Shown here: piece by piece, positions 8,890-17,047 of the stretch
Position numbering within the stretch: position 1 is the stretch's first letter
Layout of the letters: each line of letters starts with the position of its first letter
NCBI GenBank assembly: GCA_965260935.1
Contig: OZ253374.1
Coordinates: 3,038,001 to 3,102,000 of the forward strand
Reading direction: 5' to 3'
Length of the DNA stretch: 64,000 nt
From: JBBROS01 sp965260935
GTDB taxonomy: Bacteria; Pseudomonadota; Alphaproteobacteria; Acetobacterales; Acetobacteraceae
Notes under the pieces: generated by a model
Told to the model about the DNA's origin: nothing
Database searches by the model: none
What the model saw: only the letters and a program-made list of their open reading frames with translations
Translations under genes and position numbers: made by a program

Positions 8890-10401
8890 ATGCTGGACCG
8901 TCCGCACCATACGCCACAGAGTCCGACACTCGACGAGCAAGCCCTCGCCACGGCACTGTCCGGCAGCCACTTCATTGGCGGACGCTTCGTTCCCGCACGG
9001 TCGGGCGAAATCTTCCCGGTCGTCAATCCCGCAACCGGGCGGCAAGTGGCCGCAGCCGCCCGGGGCGACGCAGCCGATGTCGATGCGGCCGTCGATGACG
9101 CGAGCGCAGCGCAAAAGGAATGGGCGCGCGTGCCTGCCCGCAAGCGCGGCGCGGCCGTCGCCCAGTGCGCCGCCGTCCTGCGGGACCATGCCGAGGAGCT
9201 GGCCCGGCTCATGGCGCTGGAAAGCGGCAAGGCGTTGCGAACGGAAAGCCGGGTCGAGGCGCAGGTCGTGGCCGACATCTTCGAGTTCTACGGCGGCCTC
9301 GGCGGCGAGCTGAAAGGCGAGACAGTCCCGTTCGCCCCGGATGTCCTGAGCGTCACGGTGCGTGAGCCGCTCGGCGTGGTCGGCGCGATCATCCCGTGGA
9401 ACGTGCCGATGCTGCTGATGGCGCTGAAGGTGGCGCCCGCCCTGGTCGCCGGAAACGCCGTGGTCGTGAAGTCGGCCGAGGAAGCGCCGCTCGCGGTTCT
9501 GCGCATCTGCGAGCTGATGAACCGGGTGCTGCCTCCCGGCTGCTTCAACATCCTCTCGGGCTACGGCCCCGATTGCGGCGCGCCGCTGGTCGCTCATCCT
9601 CTCGTCCGCAAAGTGACGTTCACGGGCAGCGTGGAAGTGGGGCGTCTGGTCAGCAAGGCGGCAGCGGAAAAGCTCGTTCCGGTGACGCTCGAACTCGGCG
9701 GCAAAAGCCCGATGCTGGTCTTCGCCGATTGCGACTTCGAGAAAACGGTCATGGGCGCCATCACCTCCATGCGCTTCACCCGCCAGGGCCAGAGCTGCAC
9801 GGCCGCGAGCCGCATCTATGTCGAGCGCCCGGTCTTCGCCCGCTTCGTCGAAGCGCTCGCCGCCAAGGTGGACGCGATGGTCATGGGCGACCCGCTGGAC
9901 GAGGCGACCGACATCGGCACGATCGTAAGCCAGGATCAATTCGACAAGGTGCGCGGCTTCATCGACGAAGGGCTGAACACCGCCGGCGCGACCGGACGGG
10001 CCTGCAGCGCCATGCCAAACGACGAGGCGTTGGCCAAGGGCCTGTTCATCCGCCCTTACATCTTCACCGGCCTGCCCGACGACAGCCGCTTGGTGCAGGA
10101 GGAAATCTTCGGCCCCGTCACCGCCGTCTTCCCGTTCGACGATGCCGAGACGGCGCTCGCCGCCGCCAACGGAACGGAATACGGCCTGGCCGCGTCAGTA
10201 TGGACAAACAACCTGAAAATCGGCCTCGACCTCGCGCACCGATTGGAAGCTGGGCTGGTGCAGATCAATCAAAATTTGGTCGTGCAGGCCAACCTGTCCT
10301 ATGGCGGCGTCAAGAGCAGCGGCCTTGGCAAGGAGGCCAGCCTCGAATCGATGCTCGAACACTTCATGCACAAGAAAACCATCATGGTAAACTACGCTTG
10401 A
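8890..10401 (+). CDS. NAD(P)-dependent aldehyde dehydrogenase
   Basis: A 503-aa member of the ALDH superfamily. Visible landmarks are the IPWNVPMLLMALKVAPAL cofactor-site strand, FTGSVEVGRLV, the catalytic-glutamate segment LELGGKSPMLVFAD and the catalytic cysteine in RQGQSCTAASRIYVERP. The C-terminal PYGGVKSSGLGKE-type motif appears as LSYGGVKSSGLGKEAS. It oxidises an aldehyde to the acid; the substrate is not evident. The reading frame is open from 8584, but the ATG at 8890 has a purine-rich AGAAAGGG site ahead and gives the normal length. The next gene, a PDZ protein, begins 5 nt after its stop, so the two are probably cotranscribed. Confidence 0.92.
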   Translation: MLDRPHHTPQSPTLDEQALATALSGSHFIGGRFVPARSGEIFPVVNPATGRQVAAAARGDAADVDAAVDDASAAQKEWARVPARKRGAAVAQCAAVLRDHAEELARLMALESGKALRTESRVEAQVVADIFEFYGGLGGELKGETVPFAPDVLSVTVREPLGVVGAIIPWNVPMLLMALKVAPALVAGNAVVVKSAEEAPLAVLRICELMNRVLPPGCFNILSGYGPDCGAPLVAHPLVRKVTFTGSVEVGRLVSKAAAEKLVPVTLELGGKSPMLVFADCDFEKTVMGAITSMRFTRQGQSCTAASRIYVERPVFARFVEALAAKVDAMVMGDPLDEATDIGTIVSQDQFDKVRGFIDEGLNTAGATGRACSAMPNDEALAKGLFIRPYIFTGLPDDSRLVQEEIFGPVTAVFPFDDAETALAAANGTEYGLAASVWTNNLKIGLDLAHRLEAGLVQINQNLVVQANLSYGGVKSSGLGKEASLESMLEHFMHKKTIMVNYA

Positions 10402-10406
10402 CAACA

Positions 10407-11378
10407 ATGTCGAAGAATGACCCCAACATCCCGGCAGCTTTGCACCCCAAACCGGCCGACTTCGCCTTCGACCTGACCGAGACGCTGCGCGCGGTCGTCG
10501 CCTTGCGCTCAACCGTGCCGGACGATGCGTTCACGGCCTCCACGCTCGGCACCGAGCGTGCCGGAAGTGCCGTGCAGATCCGGCCCGGCCTGTTCCTGAC
10601 CATCGGCTACCTCATCACCGAGGCGGAAACGATCTGGCTCTCGGCCTCCGACGGCCAGGCCGTCCCGGGTTACGCGATGGCTTACGACCAAGAGACCGGG
10701 TTCGGCGTCGTACAGGCCCTGGGCAAGATCAACGTGCCGGTGATCGAACTCGGCGACAGCGAGATGGCCCGTGTCGGCGAGCCTGTCGTGTTCGCGGCCG
10801 CCGGAGGCCGTCGCCATGCCGTGTCCGCCAAGATCGCCGGGCGGCAGGAATTTGCCGGCTATTGGGAATACCTGCTCGAAGACGCCATCTTCACCGTGCC
10901 CGCGCATCCGTTCTGGGGCGGCGCAGGGCTGATCGGCGCAGATGGCCGCCTGCTCGGCATCGGCTCGCTCGTGTTGCAGCAAGGCAGCGAGACGGGCCGC
11001 AAGCAGGACATGAACATGGCTGTCCCGGTGCAGCTCCTGCAACCGATCCTGGACGATCTGATCGCATACGGCCGGAGCACGCGCCCGCCGCGCCCGTGGC
11101 TCGGCCTCTACGCCATGGAGGACGACGAGGCCTTGGTCGTCGGCGGCTTGGCCGACAATGGCCCGGCGGACAAGGCAGGCGTCCGAACCGGAGACCGTAT
11201 CCTGGCCGTCAACGGCACCGAAGTCCCGGATTTGGCCGGCCTGTGGCGCGAAGTCTGGGCATCCGGCCCGGCCGGCGCGCCAGTCCATGTCAGTCTCGGG
11301 CGAGGCGCGAGGGCGGCCTCGGTGACGATCGCGTCGGCGGACCGGACAAGCGTGCTCAAAGGCCCATCATTGCATTAA
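10407..11378 (+). CDS. HtrA-like trypsin-fold plus PDZ protein lacking the catalytic triad (probable pseudoprotease)
   Basis: A 323-aa protein. Residues about 20-225 follow the S1C (DegP/HtrA) protease fold and about 230-320 form a PDZ domain (PWLGLYAME, DNGPADKAGVRTGDRILAVNG). By eye the three catalytic positions are substituted. The TNAHVV-type His motif reads LTIGYLITEAE (His to Tyr). The D-L-A-type Asp motif reads ETGFGVVQ (Asp to Gly). The GNSGGPL serine motif reads PFWGGAGLIG (Ser to Trp). No signal peptide or membrane span is visible at the N-terminus. It may act as a binding or adaptor protein rather than a protease. It is probably cotranscribed with the upstream aldehyde dehydrogenase. 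The alignment was done by eye without a structure. Confidence 0.78.
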   Translation: MSKNDPNIPAALHPKPADFAFDLTETLRAVVALRSTVPDDAFTASTLGTERAGSAVQIRPGLFLTIGYLITEAETIWLSASDGQAVPGYAMAYDQETGFGVVQALGKINVPVIELGDSEMARVGEPVVFAAAGGRRHAVSAKIAGRQEFAGYWEYLLEDAIFTVPAHPFWGGAGLIGADGRLLGIGSLVLQQGSETGRKQDMNMAVPVQLLQPILDDLIAYGRSTRPPRPWLGLYAMEDDEALVVGGLADNGPADKAGVRTGDRILAVNGTEVPDLAGLWREVWASGPAGAPVHVSLGRGARAASVTIASADRTSVLKGPSLH

Positions 11379-11383
11379 CTCGA

Positions 11384-11797
11384 TCAGTGGACGAAAACCT
11401 GCACCTCCCCGGCGGACGCCTCGGCCGCGGGACGGATGGCGAGCAGAACCCGGTCTTGCGGAACCCCGTCAGCAACGATCGCGCGGGCGACAGCCTCCGC
11501 GGCCTCTCCGATCGAGCGCCCGGCAACCATGTCGGCCGGCTGCAATTCGACAACGTCGAACACGACGTCGGATTTCCGCGCCCGTGCCGCGGAAACCGCC
11601 TCACCGAGTTCGCGCTTGTAATCAGCCTGCTTCGCCGTGCCGATCACCAGCAGCGGCGGTGGGCCTGCCGGCGTCTGTGGCGGCGGTTGCACAGCGGCGA
11701 CGACGGGGGCGTCGCCGGCACGGGGATTGAACGTGTTCTGATCGACCAGCGTGCAGCTAGCCGTTGCCAGCGCCAGCAACGCCACGAGCAGCCTCAT
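11384..11797 (-). CDS. Small lipoprotein of unknown function
   Basis: A 137-aa protein starting MRLLVALLALATASCTLVDQ, a signal peptide ending in a plausible lipobox (ATAS-C), so it is probably lipidated and membrane-anchored. After a Pro-rich linker (AAVQPPPQTPAGPPPLL) the domain of about 90 residues reads TAKQADYKRELGEAVSAA through RSIGEAAEAVARAIVADG. This resembles the soluble alpha/beta region of envelope lipoproteins, but I do not recognise a named family. The same frame is open further upstream, but the lipoprotein signal fixes the start at 11797. It is convergent with the PDZ gene (5 nt between stops) and lies 28 nt downstream of the class II aldolase gene on the same strand. Confidence 0.7.
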   Translation of the reverse strand: MRLLVALLALATASCTLVDQNTFNPRAGDAPVVAAVQPPPQTPAGPPPLLVIGTAKQADYKRELGEAVSAARARKSDVVFDVVELQPADMVAGRSIGEAAEAVARAIVADGVPQDRVLLAIRPAAEASAGEVQVFVH

Positions 11798-11825
11798 CAA
11801 AAAGATCCAGGCAGGCGCAACATCG

Positions 11826-12614
11826 TCATTGCCCGTAATCGGCGCCGGAACAGTCCAGCACGCGCTTGACGCTTTCGAGATGCAGCCGCGCGCTCTCATC
11901 GCCCCCGTCCCGCATCTGCCGCGCGGTCTCCTTGGCAACGGCGTCCGGGATAGGCCGGAGCGCGAGACCGGTCGAAAGCGCCAATCGCTGCACCTCGCAA
12001 GCGCGCTCAAGGTAGTAAAGGTCGTCCCAAGCCTCGGCAATCGAGCGCCCCGCAACCATCACGCCATGGTTACGCATGAACACGATATCCTTGTCCCCCA
12101 TGCTGGCGGCGATCCGGTCGCCCTCATCCTCGTCGAGCGCGAGGCCGTTATAGGTCTCGTCAACGATGACGCGGCCATAAAACTTCAGCGCGGTCTGCCC
12201 GGCCCAGAGCAGCGGCGCGCCATCCAGCATCGTCATCGCGGTCGCATTCGGCATGTGGGTATGGAACACGGCAACCGCGCGCGGATGCGCTTGATGCACT
12301 CGCGCATGAATGTAGAACGCGGTCGCCTCAGGCTTGCCCGCCCCTGCCACGACGCGCCCGGCGAAATCGCATGCCAGCAAGCGCGACGCGGTGATCTCGC
12401 TGAAACCCCAGCCATACGGGTTGACCAGGAACAGCGAGCGGGACCCTGGAACCATGGCGGAGAAATGGTTGCAAATCCCCTCGTGCATGCCGAGCTGGCT
12501 CGCCATCTGGAAGCAGGCCGCCAGATCGACGCGGGCCTGCCACGCGGCCGGGTGGTCGAGAAGGCTGGTATCGCTGCCGTGCGATGCAGCGGCTTCGGGC
12601 ATGGCAAGCGCCAT
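11826..12614 (-). CDS. Class II aldolase/adducin family protein
   Basis: A 262-aa protein of the zinc-dependent class II aldolase/adducin fold. It has an N-terminal LAACFQMASQLGMHEGICNHFSA segment, the metal-binding pair HTHMPNATAM and the later metal-ligand motif MRNHGVMVAG. Members include fuculose- and ribulose-phosphate aldolases and epimerases. The form here, with the phrase LFLVNPYGWGFSEITAS, belongs to the poorly characterised decarboxylase/aldolase subgroup common in alphaproteobacteria, and the substrate is unknown. It is divergent from the M20 amidohydrolase (about 75 bp between starts) and is followed on the same strand by the small lipoprotein gene. Confidence 0.87.
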   Translation of the reverse strand: MALAMPEAAASHGSDTSLLDHPAAWQARVDLAACFQMASQLGMHEGICNHFSAMVPGSRSLFLVNPYGWGFSEITASRLLACDFAGRVVAGAGKPEATAFYIHARVHQAHPRAVAVFHTHMPNATAMTMLDGAPLLWAGQTALKFYGRVIVDETYNGLALDEDEGDRIAASMGDKDIVFMRNHGVMVAGRSIAEAWDDLYYLERACEVQRLALSTGLALRPIPDAVAKETARQMRDGGDESARLHLESVKRVLDCSGADYGQ

Positions 12615-12691
12615 TCATGACCTCCAGGCTTGCGAGCGGGTACGGGGGCGTTAGTTTGCCTGCCTTCACGGACGGCGGCAATGCGGGCACC

Positions 12692-13954
12692 ATGAGCGAC
12701 AAGCGCACCAACCAGCGGATCGACGGGCGGCGGCTGTGGGACAGCCTGATGCAGATGGCGCAGATCGGCGCAACGGCGAAAGGAGGCGTCCGTCGCCTGG
12801 CGCTCGGCCCCGTGGACAAGAACGGGCGTGACGCCTTTCGAACCCTCTGCGAGCAGGCCGGGCTGACCCTGCGCGTCGATTCGATGGGGAACATGTTCGC
12901 CCGCCGGCCCGGACGCGACCCGGCCCGTTTGCCGGTCCTGTTCGGCAGCCACCTCGACAGCCAGCCATCGGGCGGCAAATTCGACGGCGCGCTCGGCGTG
13001 CTCGCCGGGCTCGAAATCATGCGGACGCTGGACGACCTCGGGATCATCACGGAGTCGCCGCTGGAACTGGTGAACTGGACGGACGAGGAAGGAAGCCGCT
13101 TCGGCAAGAGCTTGATGGGCTCGGGCGTCTGGTCCGGCGCTTACGGTCAGGCCGAAACGGAAGCATTGGCCGACCTGGACGGGCAGACGGTCGGCGCATC
13201 GCTGGACGCCATCGGCTACCGCGGCGACGCGCCGGCGAAAGCGTTCCCAGCCGACGCCTATTTCGAGCTGCACATCGAGCAAGGCCCGATCCTGGAGCGG
13301 GAAGGCAAGCAGGTCGGGATCGTGACGGGCGCGCAAGCCCAGGTCTGGTACAACCTCGTCGCGGCCGGACAGGACAGCCACGCCGGAACAACGCCCCCGG
13401 ATGCCCGGCGGGACGCGCTGCTCTGCGCCGCCCGCATCATCGAGCTTGTCAACAGGCTGATGCGCGCGCGCGGAGACGACGGGCGCGGCACGGTGGGCGA
13501 ACTGGCCGTGCTGCCCAACAGCCGGAACGTGGTGCCCGGCGAGGTGCGTTTCAGTGCCGAGTTCCGGCATCCGGACGATGCCGAAATTGCCCGGCTCGCC
13601 GAGGAATTCCCGCAGCAAGCGACGGAAATCGCCGAGAACTGCGCGATCGATCTGCGCATCACGGAGTTGTTCCGCATGAAAGCCCAGCCATTCGATCAGG
13701 ACTGCATCGGCCTGGTGCGCTCGGCGGCGGAACGGCTCGGCTATTCCTCGCAGGAGATCGTTTCCGGCGCAGGGCATGATGCGGTCTACGTCGCGCGCCA
13801 CGTCCCGACGGCGATGATTTTCACCCCCTGCAAGGACGGCCTGAGCCACAACGAGGCCGAAAGCATCGAGCCTGAAGAGGCCGAAGCCGGAGCGCAGATC
13901 TTGTTCCAGGCCGTTGTTGAACGGGCGAACCGCGCGCTTCGGCGTGCTAGCTGA
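12692..13954 (+). CDS. M20-family Zn-dependent N-carbamoyl-L-amino-acid / allantoate-type amidohydrolase
   Basis: A 420-aa protein with the dinuclear metal ligands of the allantoate amidohydrolase / N-carbamoylase / beta-ureidopropionase family. These are GSHLDSQPSGGKFDGALG (His, Asp), NWTDEEGSRF (Glu pair), FELHIEQGPILE (His) and GHDAVYVAR (His). The lid-domain residues in PGEVRFSAEFRHP are also present. The enzyme hydrolyses ureido or carbamoyl groups, releasing ammonia and CO2. Allantoate would link it to the purine catabolism genes at 39.6-44.4 kb, but that link is inference and those genes are distant. The ATG at 12692 was chosen because it begins the conserved region; an in-frame ATG at 12617 would add 25 poorly conserved residues. 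Confidence 0.87.
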   Translation: MSDKRTNQRIDGRRLWDSLMQMAQIGATAKGGVRRLALGPVDKNGRDAFRTLCEQAGLTLRVDSMGNMFARRPGRDPARLPVLFGSHLDSQPSGGKFDGALGVLAGLEIMRTLDDLGIITESPLELVNWTDEEGSRFGKSLMGSGVWSGAYGQAETEALADLDGQTVGASLDAIGYRGDAPAKAFPADAYFELHIEQGPILEREGKQVGIVTGAQAQVWYNLVAAGQDSHAGTTPPDARRDALLCAARIIELVNRLMRARGDDGRGTVGELAVLPNSRNVVPGEVRFSAEFRHPDDAEIARLAEEFPQQATEIAENCAIDLRITELFRMKAQPFDQDCIGLVRSAAERLGYSSQEIVSGAGHDAVYVARHVPTAMIFTPCKDGLSHNEAESIEPEEAEAGAQILFQAVVERANRALRRAS

Positions 13955-14002
13955 ACGATTGCGGCGCGCCGCCTCCTGCCGGAGCGAACACCTGGTCAAG
14001 CG

Positions 14003-15418
14003 TCACGGCAGCCAGCCGAGCGCCTTGGTCAGCAAGCGTGTTTTCCGGTCGAACAGCCGTCCGGTGAATGCGCTGGAGGCCGCGCGCTTTCCAGCCTCGG
14101 CCAAGGTCGGATACGGAACGATCATGTTCGCCATCGCCGACAGCGGCAACCTGCGTCCAAGCGCCAGCGTCCAGGCGCCGATCATCTCGCCCGCCCCCGG
14201 CGCCAGGATGCCGGCGCCGAGCAGCCGCCCTGATCTGCTGATAACGAGCTTTGTCATGCCCAAGCTCCGGCCCCCGGCAATGGCACGGTCGTTCTCGTCC
14301 AGGCCCCAACAAAGAACGCGAACGCCATCCTCACGGCGTTCCGCCTCCGCCTGCGTCAAGCCCACCTGAGCGAGTTCCGGGTCCGTGTAAGTGACGCGCG
14401 GCAAGGCGGCGTAGTCCAGCTTGGCCGGCAGCCTAAACAAGATCCGCCGCGCCAAGATGCCGGCATGATAGCTGCCCACATGCGTGAACAAACGCGGGCC
14501 GATGCCTTGCGGGTCGGCGATGTCGCCTGCCGCGTAGACATGGCGGGCGGACAGGCTCCGCAGCCCGGCATCGGTGGCGACGCCGTGCCGGGTTGTCCGA
14601 ATTCCTGCGGCGTCCAGGTCCAGCCCATCGAGGTTCGGCACGCGCCCGGCCGCGACGAGCAGGTGACTGCCGGCGATGCGCCGCCCATCGCCGAGCAGCA
14701 GCGCCGGGCCCGCCTCCGCCCTGCGAACCTCGGCCTGCTCGATGATCTCGGCTCCGTCCCGTTCCAGCTCGCGGCGAAGCAGCCCCGTCAGTTGCTCGTC
14801 GTCCTTCGGCGCGATCCGGCCCGCGGTGACGACCGTCACGCGGCATCCCAGGCCCGCATGGGCCTGCGCCATCTCCAAGCCGATAGGCCCGCCGCCAAGG
14901 ATCAACAGGTGCTCCGGTTTCCGCTCAAGTCCGAACAGCGTCTCGTTCGTGAGGTAATCAACCGTGTCCAACCCCGGGATCGGCGGCGTCGCGGCCCGGC
15001 TCCCGGCCGCGACGACGATCCGCTTGGCCCCGATCCGCCGCCCGTCGATGTCCAGCTCTCGTGGCCCGGTGAACCGAGCATGGCCACGCAGAACCGTCGC
15101 CCCCAGTTTCTCATAGCGCTCCTGCGAGTCCATCGGCGCAATGCTCGCGATGGCGCCGTGGACATGCCGGCGGACAGCCTCCCACTCGATCACCGGCTCA
15201 TTGATCCGCACGCCGAGCCGATGCGCGCGCCGGGCCGCCTGGGCCGCGTGCGCCGCCGCGAGCAGCGCCTTGCTCGGCACGCAGCCGGCATTGAGGCAGT
15301 CCCCGCCCATCCGCGCGCGTTCGATCAGCGCCACCCGCCGCCCTAGCCGTGCCGCGACATAGGTGAACGACAAGCCCGCCGAACCGGAGCCGATCACGGC
15401 GATATCGAACTTATCCAC
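14003..15418 (-). CDS. MerA-like pyridine nucleotide-disulfide oxidoreductase (FAD)
   Basis: A 471-aa flavoprotein with the FAD fingerprint IAVIGSGSAGLSFTYVAARLG, the redox-active disulfide GGDCLNAGCVPSKAL, a second dinucleotide motif LLILGGGPIGLEMAQ and the FAD-ribityl motif VYAAGDIADPQG. The C-terminal dimerisation helix reads IVPYPTLAEAGKRAA. It has Tyr where lipoamide dehydrogenase and glutathione reductase carry the catalytic His (H-P-T), as in mercuric reductase. However, the MerA heavy-metal domain and C-terminal Cys-Cys pair are absent, so mercury reduction is unlikely. It overlaps the upstream TVP38 gene by 8 nt and is coupled to it. Such oxidoreductase-TVP38-glycosyltransferase clusters recur in bacteria, but the electron acceptor is unknown. 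Confidence 0.88.
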   Translation of the reverse strand: MDKFDIAVIGSGSAGLSFTYVAARLGRRVALIERARMGGDCLNAGCVPSKALLAAAHAAQAARRAHRLGVRINEPVIEWEAVRRHVHGAIASIAPMDSQERYEKLGATVLRGHARFTGPRELDIDGRRIGAKRIVVAAGSRAATPPIPGLDTVDYLTNETLFGLERKPEHLLILGGGPIGLEMAQAHAGLGCRVTVVTAGRIAPKDDEQLTGLLRRELERDGAEIIEQAEVRRAEAGPALLLGDGRRIAGSHLLVAAGRVPNLDGLDLDAAGIRTTRHGVATDAGLRSLSARHVYAAGDIADPQGIGPRLFTHVGSYHAGILARRILFRLPAKLDYAALPRVTYTDPELAQVGLTQAEAERREDGVRVLCWGLDENDRAIAGGRSLGMTKLVISRSGRLLGAGILAPGAGEMIGAWTLALGRRLPLSAMANMIVPYPTLAEAGKRAASSAFTGRLFDRKTRLLTKALGWLP

Positions 15419-16133
15419 GGTGCGCCTTCCACTGACGCCAGATCACCGGAAGCAACGAAAGCAAGGCCAACCCAAGCAGCGGCAGGATGATCGCCGGGCG
15501 AAACACAACGCCGAGGTCGGGACGCTGCCCTTGGGCCAGCAGGCTGCCGACCCCGGCGCCGATCGATGCAAACACGGTCGTCCCAGGGATGATCCCAAGG
15601 AACGTCGCCGCGGCGAATGGCCACACCCGCATTCCCACCAGCGCCGGCGCGAGGTTTACCAGCCAAAACGGCACGACCGGAATGAAGCGCAGCGCAAGCA
15701 GGTAGCTGAACCCGTCCCGCTGCAACCCGTCCCTGACCCGCCCGACCAACGGCCCGGCGCGCGCCGCAAACCAGTCTCCCGCCGCGTAGCGCGCGGCCAG
15801 GAACAGCAGCACGGCCCCGGTGGTCGCGGCAACGACGGCGCAGGCAGCGCCAACGGCGGTCCCGAACAGAAGCCCCCCCGCGACGGTCAGGATGGCCGAG
15901 CCCGGTATGGAAACCGCGACGGCAAGCACGTAGACAACGATGAAACTGACGGGCGCGAGCACCGGGTGCGCCGCGACCAGGGCCTTCAACCGGTCCTGCT
16001 GACGGCCCAGGAACTCGAACGAGAGGTAATGCTGAAAACCGAACGCATAGGCGCCGGCGAGAGCCAGGAGCACGATCCCGGCCGGCCATAACCGTGTCAG
16101 CGCGCGGCGCTTGCCATTCGTCAACCCGGACAC
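15411..16133 (-). CDS. TVP38/TMEM64 (DedA-superfamily) membrane protein
   Basis: A 240-aa integral membrane protein with about six hydrophobic segments. The family core is seen as VSIPGSAILTVAGGLLFG, the LRFIPVVPFWLVNLAPALVG re-entrant loop and FLGIIPGTTVFASIGAG. TVP38/TMEM64 proteins are related to VTT/DedA proteins, some of which are lipid scramblases or transporters. The start is a GTG at 16133. The gene overlaps the MerA-like oxidoreductase by 8 nt, so both are made from the same transcript, and it is divergent from the glycosyltransferase gene with 69 bp between starts. Lipid-linked redox or lipid transport is a plausible shared role but is not shown by the sequence. Confidence 0.9.
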   Translation of the reverse strand: MSGLTNGKRRALTRLWPAGIVLLALAGAYAFGFQHYLSFEFLGRQQDRLKALVAAHPVLAPVSFIVVYVLAVAVSIPGSAILTVAGGLLFGTAVGAACAVVAATTGAVLLFLAARYAAGDWFAARAGPLVGRVRDGLQRDGFSYLLALRFIPVVPFWLVNLAPALVGMRVWPFAAATFLGIIPGTTVFASIGAGVGSLLAQGQRPDLGVVFRPAIILPLLGLALLSLLPVIWRQWKAHRG

Positions 16134-16202
16134 GGTTGCCCCCTTCCCTGCCGCTCGCCCGGCCTTCCTGCGCCCGGCCGGCTTCCTGTAAGCCTCATCG
16201 CC

Positions 16203-16919
16203 ATGGCCGACCCAAGCCTCCCGTTGTTGCCGAACCTATCCGTTGTCATTCCGCTAGGGCCGGGCGAGCACGAAGCAGCCGGCCTGCTGCATGACTTGAT
16301 GGCCCTCCCCCCGAATTCCGAAATCATCCTAGTGCATGCAGACCCGGAGCCATACCCGCTTCCTCCCGCCTGGCCCGCGCATCTTTCCGTGCTGCAGCGC
16401 CACGCGGCGGGAGGACGGGCCAGGCAGCTCAACTTGGGCGCGCGCCAGGCAACCGGCAGGTGGCTGTGGTTCCTGCACGCCGACACGCGCCTGCTTCCGG
16501 GCTGCCTCGACGCGCTCCAAGCCTTCATCGGCCGGACTGACCCGGCCCTCGGCTGGTTCGGCCTCCAATTCCGCGACGACGGCCCCTGGCTCGCCCGGCT
16601 GAACGCGCATGGGGCAAACCTCAGGGCCCGCTGGCTCGGCATTCCCTTCGGCGACCAAGGGTTCGCCTTGCAGGCAAAGCTGTTCGCCTCCCTGGGCGGC
16701 TACGACGAAACCGCCTCCTACGGCGAAGACCACCTGTTCGTCTGGACCGCCCGCAGCGCCGGCGTGCCGCCCCGCCGCATCTCCGGCACGGTCGCGACCA
16801 GCGCACGCAAATACGCCCGGCAGGGGTGGGCCCGCACGACGCTTGTTCACTGGGCCCTAACAGCCGCCCAAGCCTGGCCCGCCTGGCAGCGGCTCCGCCG
16901 AATGCCGAAGCAGCGGTAA
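16203..16919 (+). CDS. Family 2 glycosyltransferase, TIGR04283-like
   Basis: A 238-aa GT-A fold protein. The nucleotide-sugar binding start is LSVVIPLGPGEHEAAGLL, and the metal-binding DXD-like segment is WFLHADTRLLPGCLDAL. GDQGFALQAKLFASLGGYDE is the acceptor-side motif of small family-2 enzymes. This compact form resembles the TIGR04283 group sometimes annotated as arsenosugar biosynthesis glycosyltransferase, which co-occurs with TVP38 proteins and flavin oxidoreductases. Here it is divergent from exactly those two genes. The sugar and acceptor are unknown. The ATG at 16203 directly precedes the conserved strand. Confidence 0.82.
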   Translation: MADPSLPLLPNLSVVIPLGPGEHEAAGLLHDLMALPPNSEIILVHADPEPYPLPPAWPAHLSVLQRHAAGGRARQLNLGARQATGRWLWFLHADTRLLPGCLDALQAFIGRTDPALGWFGLQFRDDGPWLARLNAHGANLRARWLGIPFGDQGFALQAKLFASLGGYDETASYGEDHLFVWTARSAGVPPRRISGTVATSARKYARQGWARTTLVHWALTAAQAWPAWQRLRRMPKQR

Positions 16920-17047
16920 GCCACCTTCGGCCCGTCCCCGAGCCTTGGCCCGGCGTCGCGCAAAGCATCGCCTTTAAAAGCGAGGCGGCCAATGGCCACG
17001 CCCTTGTGAAACCCGGTCAATCCTCTAACGTTGCATGACCGCCAAGC

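Noticed and set aside
12233..13999. A 588-codon minus-strand frame over the M20 amidohydrolase
   Set aside because: The plus strand shows all metal ligands of the amidohydrolase; the antisense protein is unstructured repeats of Arg/Asp/His.
16970..17047. Possible heat-shock or stress promoter before the DUF2491-PspA operon
   Set aside because: No convincing -35/-10 pair of any sigma class could be recognised by eye in this GC-rich stretch.
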